A stretch of DNA of 64,000 bases from Oerskovia flava (GCF_026163685.1 NZ_JAOXSR010000002.1:248001-312000), one strand, 5' to 3'. Counted from the first letter of the stretch, positions 37,357 to 54,059 are shown. Notes: generated from the letters alone by a model not told the origin. Numbers and translations: made by a program.

Positions 37357-38586
37357 CTACGAGGCCAGGAGGGCGCCGACCGCGTCCCACACCGCGTCCG
37401 CGACCTCGCGCTTGGTGCCCGCGGCCGTGACGAGCGTCTCGCCGTCCGCGTCGACGATCGTCACGTCGTTGACCGGCGTGCCGAAGCCGAGGCCCGCACC
37501 GACGGCGTTGATGACGAGCAGGTCCGCGCCCTTGCGACGTGCCTTGGCCCGGCCGTGCGTCAGCACGTCTCCCGCGGCGTCGCCCGTCTCGGCGGCGAAA
37601 CCCACGACCCGCTGGCCCGGGCGCAGGCGCTCGCGCGCGAGCTCGGCGAGGATGTCGGGGTTCTCCACCAGCTCGATCGGTGCCGGGGCCTGCCCCGGGA
37701 CCTTCTTGATCTTCGCGCCGCCGACGTGCGCGGGACGGAAGTCGGAGACGGCCGCCGCCATGACGACGACGTCCGCCGCGGTGGCCGCGGCACGGACCGC
37801 GTCGCGCAGCGCCACGGTCGTCTCGACGTCGACCCGCTCGATGCCCGTGGCGTCGGCCGCCAGGTCCGTCTCCACGTCGCCGGCCAGGTCGGCCGCGACG
37901 AGGACGACGCGTGCACCGCGGTCCCGGGCGGCGCGGGCCAGCTCGACGCCCTGGCGCCCGCTGGACCGGTTCGTGATGAACCGCACCGGATCGATCGGCT
38001 CCCGCGTCCCCCCGGCCGAGACGACGACGGTCCGGCCCTCGAGGTCGCGCCGGCGAGCGGGCGGGGCGACGGCCTCCAGCGCGACCCGCGCGATGACCTC
38101 CGGCTCCGGGAGACGGCCCGGCCCCGTGTCCGCACCGGTGAGGCGACCGGAGTCCGGGTCGATGACGAGCACCCCCCGCGCGCGCAGCGTCGCGACGTTC
38201 GCACGGGTTGCCGGGTGCTCCCACATCTCGGTGTGCATGGCGGGCGCCATGACGACCGGGCACCGCGCCGTGAGGAGCGCGGAGGTCAGCAGGTCGTCGG
38301 CCCGGCCCGTCGCGGCGCGCGCGAGGAGGTCGGCCGTCGCCGGGGCCACGACCACGAGGTCAGCGCCCTGACCGAGCGCGACGTGCGGGACGTGCGGGAC
38401 GTCGTCGAACACCTCCGACGTCACGGGCTCGCCCGACAGGGCCTCCCACGTCGGGGCGCCCACGAACCGCAGCGCGGCAGCCGTGGGCAGCACCCGGACC
38501 TGATGACCCTGCTCACGCAGGATCCGCAGCAGGAGGGCGGCCTTGTACGCCGCCACTCCCCCGCTGACGCCGAGGAGGATCCTCAT
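37357..38586 (-). CDS. coaBC: Bifunctional phosphopantothenoylcysteine decarboxylase / synthetase
   Basis: The 409-residue fusion performs two steps of coenzyme A synthesis. The N-terminal CoaC flavoprotein has LGVSGGVAAYKAALLLR and APAMHTEMWEHPAT; the usual Asn of PxMNxxMW is His here. The C-terminal CoaB domain has VVVSAGGTREPIDPVRFITN, SDFRPA and the AKIKK loop. ATG 38586 has a weak ribosome site. It lies 37 bases after rpoZ. Confidence 0.95.
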   Translation of the reverse strand: MRILLGVSGGVAAYKAALLLRILREQGHQVRVLPTAAALRFVGAPTWEALSGEPVTSEVFDDVPHVPHVALGQGADLVVVAPATADLLARAATGRADDLLTSALLTARCPVVMAPAMHTEMWEHPATRANVATLRARGVLVIDPDSGRLTGADTGPGRLPEPEVIARVALEAVAPPARRRDLEGRTVVVSAGGTREPIDPVRFITNRSSGRQGVELARAARDRGARVVLVAADLAGDVETDLAADATGIERVDVETTVALRDAVRAAATAADVVVMAAAVSDFRPAHVGGAKIKKVPGQAPAPIELVENPDILAELARERLRPGQRVVGFAAETGDAAGDVLTHGRAKARRKGADLLVINAVGAGLGFGTPVNDVTIVDADGETLVTAAGTKREVADAVWDAVGALLAS

Positions 38587-38623
38587 TCGCTCGTGCGCTC
38601 CCTCGTGCCGAGCCCGGGCCTGC

Positions 38624-38896
38624 TCAGGCCTCGGGGGTCTCGTTGCTCTCGATCGACAGCAGACCCGCGTTGATCTCGCGCATCGCGATCGACAGCGGCT
38701 TCTCCTGGTTGCGTGCCTCGACGAGCGGGCCCACGTTCTCGAGCAGGCCCTCGTTGAGCTGGGAGTAGTACGCGTTGATCTGGCGGGCCCGCTTGGCCGC
38801 GTAGATGACGAGGGCGTACTTCGAGTCCGCGCGCTCGAGCAGGTCGTCGATGGGCGGGTCGGTGATGCCCTCGGGGGCGGCGATGGTTCCAGACAC
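38624..38896 (-). CDS. rpoZ: RNA polymerase omega subunit
   Basis: The 90-residue protein helps assemble RNA polymerase. It shows the omega core, [20 protein letters not shown] then [10 protein letters not shown], and an actinobacterial C-terminal tail. GTG 38896 is preceded by GGAG. It lies 150 bases after gmk in the standard gmk-rpoZ-coaBC order. Confidence 0.96.
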   Translation of the reverse strand: MSGTIAAPEGITDPPIDDLLERADSKYALVIYAAKRARQINAYYSQLNEGLLENVGPLVEARNQEKPLSIAMREINAGLLSIESNETPEA

Positions 38897-39046
38897 AGTC
38901 TCACTCCGTGAGTCAGGGGTGGTGCAGCGGGGCTGCCGGTTCTCGATCAGTGGTGACGATCGGGTGGCGGGCACGAAGGCACGCGCCGGAGATCAAGTCT
39001 ACGGGGCGCTGGCAAGTCAGCCGTGGTCGGCAGGCGTCAGCGCTGT

Positions 39047-39730
39047 TCAGAGCGGCGTGGGCGCGGCCTGCACGTCGAGTCCCATGACGTGCACGAGCTC
39101 GTCGGTCGCACGCCGCACCTCGTCGTTGACGACGACGTGGTCGAACTCCGGCGCGGCCGCGAGCTCGACGCGCGCGGTCGCCAGGCGCCGCTCGCGCTCC
39201 TCGGGACCTTCCGTGCCGCGGCCTACGAGCCGACGCTCGAGCTCTTCCCAGCTGGGCGGCGCGAGGAACACGAACCGGGCGTCAGGCATGGACTCCTTGA
39301 CCTGGCGGGCGCCCTGCAGGTCGATCTCGAGCAGCGCCGGAACACCGGCGGCGAGCTTCTCCTCCACCGCGCGGCGCGGCGTGCCGTAGCTGTTACGACC
39401 GTGGACCACCGCCCACTCGAGCATCTCGCCCGCCGCGACCATCCGGTCGAACTCCTCGCGCCCCACGAACAGGTAGTGCACACCGTCGACCTCACCCGGA
39501 CGGGGGTCGCGGGTCGTCGCCGAGACGGACAACCACACCTGCGGGTAGCGCTCGCGCACGTCGGCCGAGACCGTGCCCTTGCCGACAGCCGTCGGACCCG
39601 CCAGGACGGTCAGCCGCGCCGGCGGGTCGGACGGACGATCGGGCCGCTCGGACGAGGCAGCGTGCGCAGGTGCGGGCGTGCCGGACGACACACGGCCCGG
39701 CACGTCGGGTGATGCGGAAATGTCAGCCAA
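39047..39730 (-). CDS. gmk: Guanylate kinase
   Basis: The 227-residue frame phosphorylates GMP to GDP. The P-loop [19 protein letters not shown], the GMP-binding [19 protein letters not shown] and the lid ([17 protein letters not shown]) are present. The start is uncertain: a TTG at 39730 overlaps the mihF stop and gives a 40-residue disordered N-terminus, while internal GTGs at 39703 and 39691 lack ribosome sites. Confidence 0.93.
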   Translation of the reverse strand: MADISASPDVPGRVSSGTPAPAHAASSERPDRPSDPPARLTVLAGPTAVGKGTVSADVRERYPQVWLSVSATTRDPRPGEVDGVHYLFVGREEFDRMVAAGEMLEWAVVHGRNSYGTPRRAVEEKLAAGVPALLEIDLQGARQVKESMPDARFVFLAPPSWEELERRLVGRGTEGPEERERRLATARVELAAAPEFDHVVVNDEVRRATDELVHVMGLDVQAAPTPL

Positions 39731-40034
39731 ACCTCTCGATGAGCGCCGCCGACTGGTGGGGTCCCAGCCCGCGGACGCGGCGTGTCTCGGCGATCCCGAT
39801 CTCTTCCATGATCGCCCGGGCCTTCACCTTACCCACGCCCGGGAGGGACTCCAGCAAGGAGACGACCTTGAGCTTGCCGATCACGTCGTCGGTCTGCCCG
39901 GTGCGGATCACCTCGGCGAGGGAACCCTGGGAGTACTTCAGCCGGTTCTTGACCTCGGCGCGCGCCCGGCGCGCCTCGGCGGCCTTCTCGAGCGCAGCTG
40001 CGCGCTGTTCGGGGGTCAGGGGTGGAAGTGCCAC
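39723..40034 (-). CDS. mihF: Actinobacterial integration host factor
   Basis: The 103-residue nucleoid protein has the mIHF sequence pattern: [39 protein letters not shown], and the helix-two-turn-helix [20 protein letters not shown]. It binds DNA non-specifically, bends it, and was named for phage L5 integration. GTG 40034 with AGGTGA upstream gives the typical [10 protein letters not shown] start. It precedes gmk as in mycobacteria. Confidence 0.94.
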   Translation of the reverse strand: MALPPLTPEQRAAALEKAAEARRARAEVKNRLKYSQGSLAEVIRTGQTDDVIGKLKVVSLLESLPGVGKVKARAIMEEIGIAETRRVRGLGPHQSAALIERFG

Positions 40035-40273
40035 GCAAGTCACCTACTTGTCCTCAGGCGGGATGGGCCCACTCGGTGTCGACGCAGGTCGCGGACCCGG
40101 ACGGGCCGGGTGCACCGACCACTCGAACGTATCGAGGCGGAGGCGTGCGAGCAACGCTCACACGCCCGAACGGGCAAGACCGTACGAACTCGACCTGCCG
40201 ACGATCACCGACGCAACACCCCTGCATCACCCCGCGTCACGGGAGGTTGCCGAGCGTGACGGTACCTCCGAGC

Positions 40274-41136
40274 TCAGCCGCGCAGTGCCTCGCCCGCCTC
40301 CCGGGCCGCGGAACGAGCCGCGGCCAGCAGGTCGCCCGCGAGCGGCCCGGCCCCGAGGACGCCCCGGGACGACGACGCGAGCACCTGGCGACGGCCGCCA
40401 CCGAAGACCTCCGTCAGCTCCGTCGCCCCGGCGCCCTGTGCGCCCACACCCGGCGCCAGCAGCGGCCCGTTGACCTCGGCGAGGTCGACGCCCGCTGCGC
40501 GCGCGGCGTCGCCGATCGTCGCGCCGACCACCAGGCCGACCGAGCCGAGCGGCTGCGACCCCGCGTTGAGCACGGCGGCCTGCGCCGCCACCACGGCGGC
40601 GACCGACCGACCGTCCGCCGTGCGCGCGTGCTGGACCTCGGCCCCCTGCGGGTTCGACGTCAGGCACAGCACGAACAGCCCGCGACCCGAGGCCAGCGCG
40701 GCCTCCACAGCGGGCTCCAGCGAGCCGAAGCCGAGGAACGGCGAGACCGTCAGCGCGTCGCCGGCCAGCGGCGAGCCGTCGCGCAGGTACGCGTCGGCGT
40801 AGCCCGCCATGGTCGAGCCGATGTCGCCGCGCTTGGCGTCGACGATCGTCAGCGTGCCCGACGGCCCGGCCGCACGGGCCGCGGCGAGGATCTCCTCCAG
40901 CGCCGCGACCCCGGCGGACCCGTGCCGCTCGAACAGCGCCGACTGGGGCTTGAGCGCCGCCACCTGCCCCCCGAGCGCGTCGACGACCCGCAGGCCGAAG
41001 TCACGCACCCCCGCCGCGTCGTCGGGGAGCCCCCACGACGCGAGCAGGCCGGGGTGCGGGTCGATGCCCACGCACAGCGGACCGTGGTCGTCCATCGCCG
41101 CCGCGAGGCGGGCACCGAACGCCGCGCGCGGGCCGC

Positions 41137-41140
<4 letters not shown>
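40274..41140 (-). CDS. pyrF: Orotidine 5'-phosphate decarboxylase, type 2
   Basis: The 288-residue enzyme performs the last step of UMP synthesis. [28 protein letters not shown] and the catalytic [12 protein letters not shown] are present; the length of about 280 is that of the mycobacterial-type PyrF. Its GTG overlaps the carB stop by 4 bases. A 239-base gap follows before mihF, with no gene visible in it. Confidence 0.96.
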
Positions 41141-44481
<3,341 letters not shown>

Positions 44482-44484
44482 GGG

Positions 44485-45729
44485 TCAGTTCTCCTTGTGC
44501 GCGTCGGCGGCGGTGGGCAGCGCGGCGGACGGTGTGGTCATGAGGTCGACGAAACGGTCGAAGAGGTAGGCGGCGTCGTGGGGACCGGCCGCGGCCTCGG
44601 GGTGGTACTGCACCGAGAAGGCGGGCAGGTCGAGGCAGGTCAGGCCCTCGACCACCTGGTCGTTGAGGCCGACGTGCGAGACCTCGACGCGGCCGTAGCG
44701 GCCGGCGTCGTGCGGGGCGACCGAGGCACCCTCGAGCGGCGCGTCGACGGCGAACCCGTGGTTGTGCGCCGTGACCTCGACCTTGCCGGTCGTGCGGTCG
44801 AGCACCGGCTGGTTGATGCCCCGGTGGCCGTAGGCCAGCTTGTACGTGCCGTAGCCCAGGGCGCGACCGAGGATCTGGTTGCCGAAGCAGATCCCGAAGA
44901 ACGGGATGCGACGGTCCAGCACGTCGCGCAGCAGCGCGACCTCCGTCTCCGCCGCCGACGGGTCGCCGGGGCCGTTGGAGAAGAACACACCGTCCGGGGC
45001 GAGGGCGACGATCTCGTCGATGGTCGTGGTGGCGGGCACCACGTGCACCCGCACCCCCCGCTCGGCGAGCCGCTGCGGGGTCATCGACTTGATGCCGAGG
45101 TCGACCGCGACGACGGTCGCGACCGGTCCGTCCGGCGTGCCCGCACCCTCGACGGGGTCGACCGTGTAGGCCTCGTCCACCGTCACGGAGCTGGCGAGGT
45201 GCGCACCGGCCATGGCCGGCGAGCCGGCCACCTCGGCCGTGAGCTCGGCCACGGGCCGCGGGTAGCCGCCGCGCGTCAGCGCGTCGCCCGAGAAGATCCC
45301 CGCGCGCATGACGCCGAGCTCGCGCAGGTGCCGGGTCAGCGCACGCGTGTCGATGCCGCTGATCCCGACGACGTCCTGCGCTACGAGCTCGTCGTCGAGC
45401 GAGCGCTCCGAGCGCCAGTTCGACGCCCGCCGCGCGGGGTCGCGCACGACGAAACCGCTCACCCAGACGCGGCGGGACTCGCGGTCCTCGTCGTTCACGC
45501 CGGTGTTGCCGATGTGCGGCGCCGTCATGACGACGATCTGCTGGTGGTAGGAGGGGTCGGTGAGGGTCTCCTGGTAGCCGGTCATGCCGGTGTTGAAGAC
45601 GATCTCGCCGAACGTGGCGCCCCTGGCGCCGTAGGCGCGGCCCGTGAAGACCGTGCCGTCCTCGAGGACGAGGACCGCGGTCTGGTCGGTGAGGGTCTCA
45701 CCGGGCCGGATGATGGTCGAGGTGCTCAC
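44485..45729 (-). CDS. carA: Carbamoyl-phosphate synthase, small chain
   Basis: The 414-residue glutamine amidotransferase supplies ammonia to CarB. The class I triad is present: Cys in [11 protein letters not shown], then His and Glu in [13 protein letters not shown]. The N-terminal half has [23 protein letters not shown] 45729 overlaps the upstream membrane protein's stop by 4 bases (GTGA). Confidence 0.97.
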   Translation of the reverse strand: MSTSTIIRPGETLTDQTAVLVLEDGTVFTGRAYGARGATFGEIVFNTGMTGYQETLTDPSYHQQIVVMTAPHIGNTGVNDEDRESRRVWVSGFVVRDPARRASNWRSERSLDDELVAQDVVGISGIDTRALTRHLRELGVMRAGIFSGDALTRGGYPRPVAELTAEVAGSPAMAGAHLASSVTVDEAYTVDPVEGAGTPDGPVATVVAVDLGIKSMTPQRLAERGVRVHVVPATTTIDEIVALAPDGVFFSNGPGDPSAAETEVALLRDVLDRRIPFFGICFGNQILGRALGYGTYKLAYGHRGINQPVLDRTTGKVEVTAHNHGFAVDAPLEGASVAPHDAGRYGRVEVSHVGLNDQVVEGLTCLDLPAFSVQYHPEAAAGPHDAAYLFDRFVDLMTTPSAALPTAADAHKEN

Positions 45730-46316
45730 AGCGGTTCCTTCGGGTCGGTGCCGGGTGTGCCGGACGGGTCGGGGTCCGGACCGGAGGTCTCGGGTGCCGC
45801 CGGGGCGACGAGGGTGCGGACGGCCGCCAGCAGCGGGGCCCGGTCGGCGGCGCGCAGCGTGCGCAGCCCTGTGTCGAGCGCGACGGGCGCGTCCACGGCA
45901 GAGGCGGGCGCGGTCCAGGTGATGACGACGAGCCCGTCCTTGCCGACGTACTTGCCGGCCATGCCGGGCGCGGTGCCCGCCGCCGTGACGGCGGCGGCCG
46001 GGACGAAGAGGTCGGGGGCGCCGCGGCGCGCCACGACCACTCCCTGCTCGTGCACGGTGACCGCCGCGGCGGAGCGGTCCCCCAGCCCGTGCGCGCCCAC
46101 CCGCGCGAGCCAGTCGCCCGCGAGAGTGCTCGAGACGTAGACGGCGTCGAACGGGCCGGCGAGGACCTCGCCCGGCGCGGCCGGGACCGCGAGGGGCGGG
46201 GGCACGACGGCGGACGTGCGGGTGGCGAGGCGGCGGCGCCCGGTGAGGACGACGACGAGCAGCAGCAGGCCGACGACGACCCAGATGCCGACCGCGACGG
46301 GGAGCGGGAGGTTCAT
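45726..46316 (-). CDS. Membrane-anchored protein of the pyrimidine operon, Rv1382-like
   Basis: The 196-residue protein has an N-terminal membrane segment ([20 protein letters not shown]) and a soluble PH-like beta-rich domain ([42 protein letters not shown]). A protein of this form sits between pyrC and carA in M. tuberculosis (Rv1382) and other actinobacteria; its role is unknown. ATG 46316 is 7 bases after the pyrC stop behind AAGGAG. Confidence 0.85.
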   Translation of the reverse strand: MNLPLPVAVGIWVVVGLLLLVVVLTGRRRLATRTSAVVPPPLAVPAAPGEVLAGPFDAVYVSSTLAGDWLARVGAHGLGDRSAAAVTVHEQGVVVARRGAPDLFVPAAAVTAAGTAPGMAGKYVGKDGLVVITWTAPASAVDAPVALDTGLRTLRAADRAPLLAAVRTLVAPAAPETSGPDPDPSGTPGTDPKEPL

Positions 46317-46323
46317 CGACGCC

Positions 46324-47663
46324 TCACTCCTTCTCGACGGGCGCGCCGTCGAGCACCGTCGCGGTGCCCCGCAGGAACGTCGCGACGACGCGGCCGGGCA
46401 GCTCGTACCCCTGGAACGGCGTGTTCGTGCTCGACGTGACCTGCACCGCACCGTCCACGACGCGGCGGGCCGCCGGGTCGACGAGCGTGACGTTCGCCGG
46501 CTCACCGACCTCGAGCGGACGGCCGTGGGCACGCTCGCCGGTGTCGATGCGCCCGATGCGCGCGGGGGCGGCGGACAGCACCCGCGCCACGTCGGCCCAC
46601 GTCATCCGGCCCGTGTCGACCATCGTCTGCTGGACGATGCTCAGCGCCGTCTCGAGGCCGGTCATGCCGAACGCGGCCGCGGCCCACTCGCAGTCCTTGT
46701 CCTCGCGGGTGTGCGGCGCGTGGTCCGTCGCGACGATGTCGATGGTGCCGTCGGCCAGGCCCTCGCGGACCGCCTCGACGTCGCGGGCCGTGCGCAGCGG
46801 CGGGTTGACCTTGAACACCGGGTCGTACTGGCGGGCGAGGTCGTCGGTGAGGATCAGGTGGTGGGGGGTGACCTCGGCGGTCACGTCGATCCCCCGGCCC
46901 TTGGCCCAGCGCACGATCTCCACCGAGCCGGCCGTCGACAGGTGGCACACGTGCAGGCGGGAGCCGACGTGCTCCGCGAGCAGGACGTCGCGCGCGATGA
47001 TCGCCTCCTCGGCGACCGCGGGCCAGCCCGGGAGGCCGAGCTCGGCCGAGACGACGCCCTCGTTCATCTGGGCACCCTCGGTCAGGCGCGGCTCCTGCGC
47101 GTGCTGGGCCACGACGCCGTCGAACGCCTTGACGTACTCGAGCGCACGACGCATGAGGATCGGGTCCGCCACGCACTTGCCGTCGTCGGAGAAGACCCGC
47201 ACGCGCGCGGCCGAGTCCGCCATGGCACCGAGCTCGGCGAGCTGCGTGCCGTCGAGGCCCACCGACACCGCGCCCACCGGGTGGACGTCGACCCAGCCGG
47301 CGTCCCGCCCGATGCGCCAGACCTGCTCGACGACACCGGCGGTGTCGGCGACGGGTGTCGTGTTCGCCATGGCGTGCACGGCGGTGAACCCTCCCGCCGC
47401 CGCGGCGCGCGTGCCCGAAGAGATCGTCTCGGCGTCCTCACGACCGGGCTCGCGCAGGTGGGTGTGCAGGTCCACGAGGCCGGGCAGGGCGACGAGACCC
47501 TGAGCGTCGACGACGACCGCGCCGTCGACGTCCGCCGTGCCGACGGCGACCACCTGGGCGATCACACCGCCGTCGAGGACGAGGTCGACGGGCTCGCCGC
47601 CCAGCGGGCGGGCGCCACGGAGCACGTAGGTGCCGGCGGCAGTGGCTGGGGTGGTGTCGGCGC

Positions 47664-47667
<4 letters not shown>
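46324..47667 (-). CDS. pyrC: Dihydroorotase
   Basis: The 447-residue amidohydrolase closes carbamoyl aspartate to dihydroorotate. Metal-site motifs are [32 protein letters not shown] and the catalytic Asp in [12 protein letters not shown]. It is a class I dihydroorotase. GTG 47667 overlaps the pyrB stop by 4 bases. Confidence 0.96.
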
Positions 47668-49351
<1,684 letters not shown>

Positions 49352-49376
49352 CCTTAAAGGATGTCGGACAGGGCAC

Positions 49377-49382
49377 ACACTA
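49377..49382 (-). promoter_or_regulatory. Candidate -10 box of the pyrimidine operon
   Basis: TAGTGT on the minus strand would start a leader of about 50 bases that includes the PyrR-type hairpin. The -35 region falls inside an 18-base palindrome. Confidence 0.5.
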
Positions 49383-49387
49383 CCGCC

Positions 49388-49405
49388 CGTCGGTGCGCAC
49401 CGACG
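49388..49405. promoter_or_regulatory. 18-base perfect palindrome upstream of pyrR
   Basis: CGTCGGTGCGCACCGACG is perfectly self-complementary. It ends 5 bases before the candidate -10 and covers the expected -35 position. It shares two bases with the adjoining terminator arm. It may be a repressor operator, or part of the terminator structure. Confidence 0.5.
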
Positions 49406-49432
49406 CCGCCGTCCGGGGTGCGGACGGCGGCG
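49404..49432 (-). terminator. Terminator after nusB
   Basis: The arms CGCCGCCGTCCG and CGGACGGCGGCG are perfect 12-base complements around a 5-base loop, starting about 10 bases after the nusB stop. It separates the efp-nusB unit from the pyrimidine operon. Confidence 0.85.
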
Positions 49433-49441
49433 CCGGGGGCG

Positions 49442-49861
49442 TCACGCCAGCAGCGTCGGTTTCATGTCGAGGATGCGGCCGAGGAGCCCGTTGACGAACG
49501 ACGGGGAGTCGTCGGTCGACAGCTCGCGGGCGAGGTCGACGGCCTCGTCGACCGCGACGGCGTCGGGGACGTCGTCGTTGTAGAGGATCTCCCAGCTGCC
49601 GATGCGCAGGAGGCCTCGGTCCACCGCGGGCATGCGGTCAAGGGTCCACCCCTGCGAGTAGGTCTCGAGCAGCTCGTCGATGCGCTCTCCGTGCTCGACG
49701 ACACCCTCGACGATCTCGACCGAGTACTGCGGCAGGGGCGACTGCGCGACACCGGAGTCGACGACCCGCTCGGCGAGGAGCCGCACCGGGTCCCGGTGAC
49801 GCTGCTCCGCCTCGAAGAGGACGTCGAGGGCGCGCTTGCGCGCCTTGGTACGAGCACCCAC
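49442..49861 (-). CDS. nusB: Transcription antitermination factor NusB
   Basis: The 139-residue all-helical protein binds boxA with NusE during rRNA transcription. It has ARTKARKRALDVLFEAEQR, the LDRMPAVDRGLLRIGSWEI core and FVNGLLGRI. GTG 49861 lies 1 base after the efp stop, so it is coupled to efp. A terminator follows. Confidence 0.96.
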   Translation of the reverse strand: MGARTKARKRALDVLFEAEQRHRDPVRLLAERVVDSGVAQSPLPQYSVEIVEGVVEHGERIDELLETYSQGWTLDRMPAVDRGLLRIGSWEILYNDDVPDAVAVDEAVDLARELSTDDSPSFVNGLLGRILDMKPTLLA

Positions 49862-49862
49862 G

Positions 49863-50426
49863 TCAGTCGTTCACGCGCCCCAGGTAGGAGCCGTCGCGGG
49901 TGTCGACCTTGACCTTGGTGCCCTGCTCGAGGAAGAGCGGCACCTGGATCTGCGCGCCGGTCTCGAGCGTCGCGGGCTTGGTCCCGCCCGTGGAGCGGTC
50001 GCCCTGGAGGCCGGGCTCGGTGTAGGTGATCTCCAGCACGACGGAGGAGGGGAGCTCGATGTAGAGCGGCACGCCCTCGTTGGTCGCGACGATCGCCGTC
50101 TGGCTCTCGAGCATGTAGTCGGCCGCGTCGCCGACGGTGGCTGCCGAGACGTTCAGCTGGTCGTACGTGGCGGTGTCCATGAAGACGAAGTCGTCGCCGT
50201 CCTTGTACAGGTACTGCATGTCGCGACGGTCGACGCTCGCGGTCTCGATCTTCAGGCCTGCGTTGAAGGTCTTGTCGACCGTCTTGCCGGACAGGACGTT
50301 CTTGATCTTGGTCCGGACGAACGCACCACCCTTGCCGGGCTTGACGTGCTGGAACTCGATCACGGTCCAGAGCTGACCGTCGAGCTTCAGCACGGTGCCG
50401 TTCTTGATGTCGTTGGTGGTTGCCAC
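49863..50426 (-). CDS. efp: Elongation factor P
   Basis: The 187-residue factor relieves ribosome stalling at proline runs. It has the three barrel domains and the tip loop [18 protein letters not shown], with Lys where other bacteria carry a modified residue. GTG 50426 follows AGGAAG. It heads the efp-nusB unit. Confidence 0.97.
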   Translation of the reverse strand: MATTNDIKNGTVLKLDGQLWTVIEFQHVKPGKGGAFVRTKIKNVLSGKTVDKTFNAGLKIETASVDRRDMQYLYKDGDDFVFMDTATYDQLNVSAATVGDAADYMLESQTAIVATNEGVPLYIELPSSVVLEITYTEPGLQGDRSTGGTKPATLETGAQIQVPLFLEQGTKVKVDTRDGSYLGRVND

Positions 50427-50571
50427 GTTCGATCTTCCTGTCGGCGGGTCGGTGAGGGCCTCGCGGGTCGTCCTGGGTCGTCGTCGCGCCTCGCTCGCGG
50501 CCTCGTCGACCGGTGCCGGCGCGCCCACGGCTCTGCGACCCGGGGAACACCCGCGAAAAGCCCGCCCTAGT

Positions 50572-51030
50572 CTAGCGGAGGACGGCCAGCAGGGCCGCGC
50601 CGCCCATCCCGACGCCCGCGGCCCAGACCATCGAGGACAGCGTGCCGATGACGAACCGCTCGGACGCGACGGGGTGCTCGCGCAGCTCCGGGTAGCGTCC
50701 GAGGCCCTTGATCGCGACGACGAAGGCGATCCCTGCGGGGTAGCCGGCCAGCAGGCAGAGGGTGATGGCGAGCCGCTCGAGGACCCCGATCCAGGTGCCG
50801 CCCCGCAGCGCCTTGACGGCGGCGGTGCCCATCGGGCCGCCGACCGGCGGGGGCGGGACCGGCGGCATGGGAGCGCCTGCGGCGTTCGTCATGGGAGGGT
50901 CGGTGGGCTCGGACTCGCGCGCGGCCAGGCGCAGCACGCCGGGTGTGACGAGCAGGCCGCCGAGCACGCTCACCAGGAGCGCGACGACCCAGACGCCGAC
51001 CGTGACCAGACCTTCCTCCGTGCCGCTCAC
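50572..51030 (-). CDS. Membrane protein resembling the C-terminal part of DUF3307 proteins
   Basis: The 152-residue protein has an N-terminal membrane segment, a proline-rich linker and two more membrane segments: [20 protein letters not shown] then [13 protein letters not shown] and [18 protein letters not shown]. The linked E-R...K-x-x-x-R...GT-x-x-S pattern is that of DUF3307 proteins, which are often next to satD. It lies 48 bases after a satD-like gene here, so the two probably work together. Function unknown. Confidence 0.65.
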   Translation of the reverse strand: MSGTEEGLVTVGVWVVALLVSVLGGLLVTPGVLRLAARESEPTDPPMTNAAGAPMPPVPPPPVGGPMGTAAVKALRGGTWIGVLERLAITLCLLAGYPAGIAFVVAIKGLGRYPELREHPVASERFVIGTLSSMVWAAGVGMGGAALLAVLR

Positions 51031-51078
51031 CGGCGCACCTCGTTCCTCTCGTCCGCCTCGCTCATCTGCACGCCTCGC

Positions 51079-51702
51079 TCATCCGTCGCCCTCGTCCGTC
51101 TCGTCCGCCTCATGGAGCAGTCTCGCCACGAGTGGCCGCACGGCCGCCTCCTCGTGCCAGAGACTCGTACGCAGCGACCGGCTCACGGCCTGCGCGCTGA
51201 TCCCGAGCTCTGCGGCCACGTCCTTCTGCACGCCACCCGCACGCGCGAGCGCGTCGATGACCTGCCACGCGCGCTCGGTCCGCCGCTGGACGGTCGCACC
51301 CAGGAGCTGGAGCAGCGCCTCGACCTCCGCGGCCACCCCGGCCGACGGGCCGACGACGGCCAGCGGCACCGCGCTCCCCCGCCCCTTGGCCTGATCGACG
51401 GCGGCGCGCGCGTGCACGAACGCTGCGCCCGTAGCCTCGCGCGACGTCGCAGGGAGCGGGGTGCTCACGGGGCCGAGGCCGAGCCCGATGCTCCACCCGC
51501 CCCGGCGCACGAGAGCGAGCACGACGTCGACCGTGGTCGCGGCGTCGCCGAGCACTCCCTGGACCTCGTCGCCGACCGTGCGCTCGAACCCCAGCGCGAC
51601 ACCTGGCGCACCGTCGAGGTGCGCCGCGAGGTCCGCGAGAAGGCTCGGCACGAGGTCGGCCCGTCCCGTGCTCGACTGCTGGTCCACCGTCAGCACGAAC
51701 AT
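51079..51702 (-). CDS. SatD-family protein with C-terminal helix-turn-helix
   Basis: The 207-residue protein has a nucleotidyl-cyclase-like ferredoxin fold, FERTVGDEVQGVLGDAATTV and GWSIGLGLGPV, the SatD pattern. A helix-turn-helix (QKDVAAELGISAQAVSRSLR) lies near the C-terminus. SatD proteins are of unknown function. ATG 51702 lies 6 bases after TACGGT and its promoter is covered by repeated TTGAT boxes, so self-control is plausible. Confidence 0.75.
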   Translation of the reverse strand: MFVLTVDQQSSTGRADLVPSLLADLAAHLDGAPGVALGFERTVGDEVQGVLGDAATTVDVVLALVRRGGWSIGLGLGPVSTPLPATSREATGAAFVHARAAVDQAKGRGSAVPLAVVGPSAGVAAEVEALLQLLGATVQRRTERAWQVIDALARAGGVQKDVAAELGISAQAVSRSLRTSLWHEEAAVRPLVARLLHEADETDEGDG

Positions 51703-51782
51703 GGATCAACCGTAGAGGGTGGATGACAATCCATCAACCCCGAGCAGTTGATCATGTCAGATCACATTCCTGAGGTTGATCC
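51703..51782. promoter_or_regulatory. satD promoter with four TTGAT/ATCAA boxes
   Basis: On the minus strand TTGATG (-35), a 17-base spacer and TACGGT (-10, 51709-51714) precede the ATG by 6 bases. The boxes GGATCAACC (51703-51711), CCATCAACCC (51731-51740), GTTGATCA (51747-51754) and GGTTGATCC (51774-51782) are related: two read one way and two the other, and two overlap the promoter elements. Confidence 0.6.
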
Positions 51783-51799
51783 TTCGAGCGCTGACCCGC

Positions 51800-52252
51800 T
51801 CAGGCGCTCTGCACGAGCCGTACCGCGAGCGCCGAGAGCGCGAGCCGGTAGGAGTCGAAGCCGAACCCGGCGATCGTGCCGGTCGCCACGGCGCCCACGA
51901 CGGAGTGGTGGCGGAACTCCTCGCGTGCCGCGGGGTTGCTCAGGTGGACCTCGAGGAGCAGGAGCCCGGCGGTGGTGACCTGGGCGGCGGCGTCCCGCAG
52001 GGCGTAGGAGTAGTGCGTGAAGGCCGCGGGGTTGAGGACGACGTGGGCGCCGTCGTCGACGGCGCCGTGCAGCCAGCCGACGATCTCGGCCTCGTCGTCC
52101 GTCTGACGCACCTGCACCTCGAGGCCGAGCTCCGCGCCCCAGCGCTCGCCGGCCGCGACGAGGTCGGTGTAGGAGGCGGAGCCGTAGACCTCGGGCTCGC
52201 GGACTCCGAGGCGTCCGAGGTTGGGCCCGTTGAGGATCAGCACGCGTGTCAT
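51800..52252 (-). CDS. aroQ: 3-dehydroquinate dehydratase, type II
   Basis: The 150-residue enzyme forms 3-dehydroshikimate. Type II motifs are present: [20 protein letters not shown] with the catalytic Tyr, [16 protein letters not shown], and [20 protein letters not shown] 52252 lies 7 bases after TAGGCT, so it may have a leaderless transcript separate from aroB. Confidence 0.96.
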   Translation of the reverse strand: MTRVLILNGPNLGRLGVREPEVYGSASYTDLVAAGERWGAELGLEVQVRQTDDEAEIVGWLHGAVDDGAHVVLNPAAFTHYSYALRDAAAQVTTAGLLLLEVHLSNPAAREEFRHHSVVGAVATGTIAGFGFDSYRLALSALAVRLVQSA

Positions 52253-52259
52253 GGGCCCG

Positions 52260-52265
52260 AGCCTA
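52260..52265 (-). promoter_or_regulatory. Candidate -10 box, leaderless start of aroQ
   Basis: TAGGCT ends 7 bases before the aroQ ATG in the short gap after aroB. Confidence 0.45.
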
Positions 52266-52294
52266 GAGGACGACGGGCCGTGCGCCCGGGTGTC

Positions 52295-54054
<1,760 letters not shown>

Positions 54055-54059
54055 GGCGT

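Noticed and set aside
38142-38600. The His in place of Asn in the CoaC PxMNxxMW motif as an inactivating change.
   Set aside because: Mycobacterial and other actinobacterial CoaBC proteins are recalled to have the same PAMHTEMW form, so it is a lineage feature.
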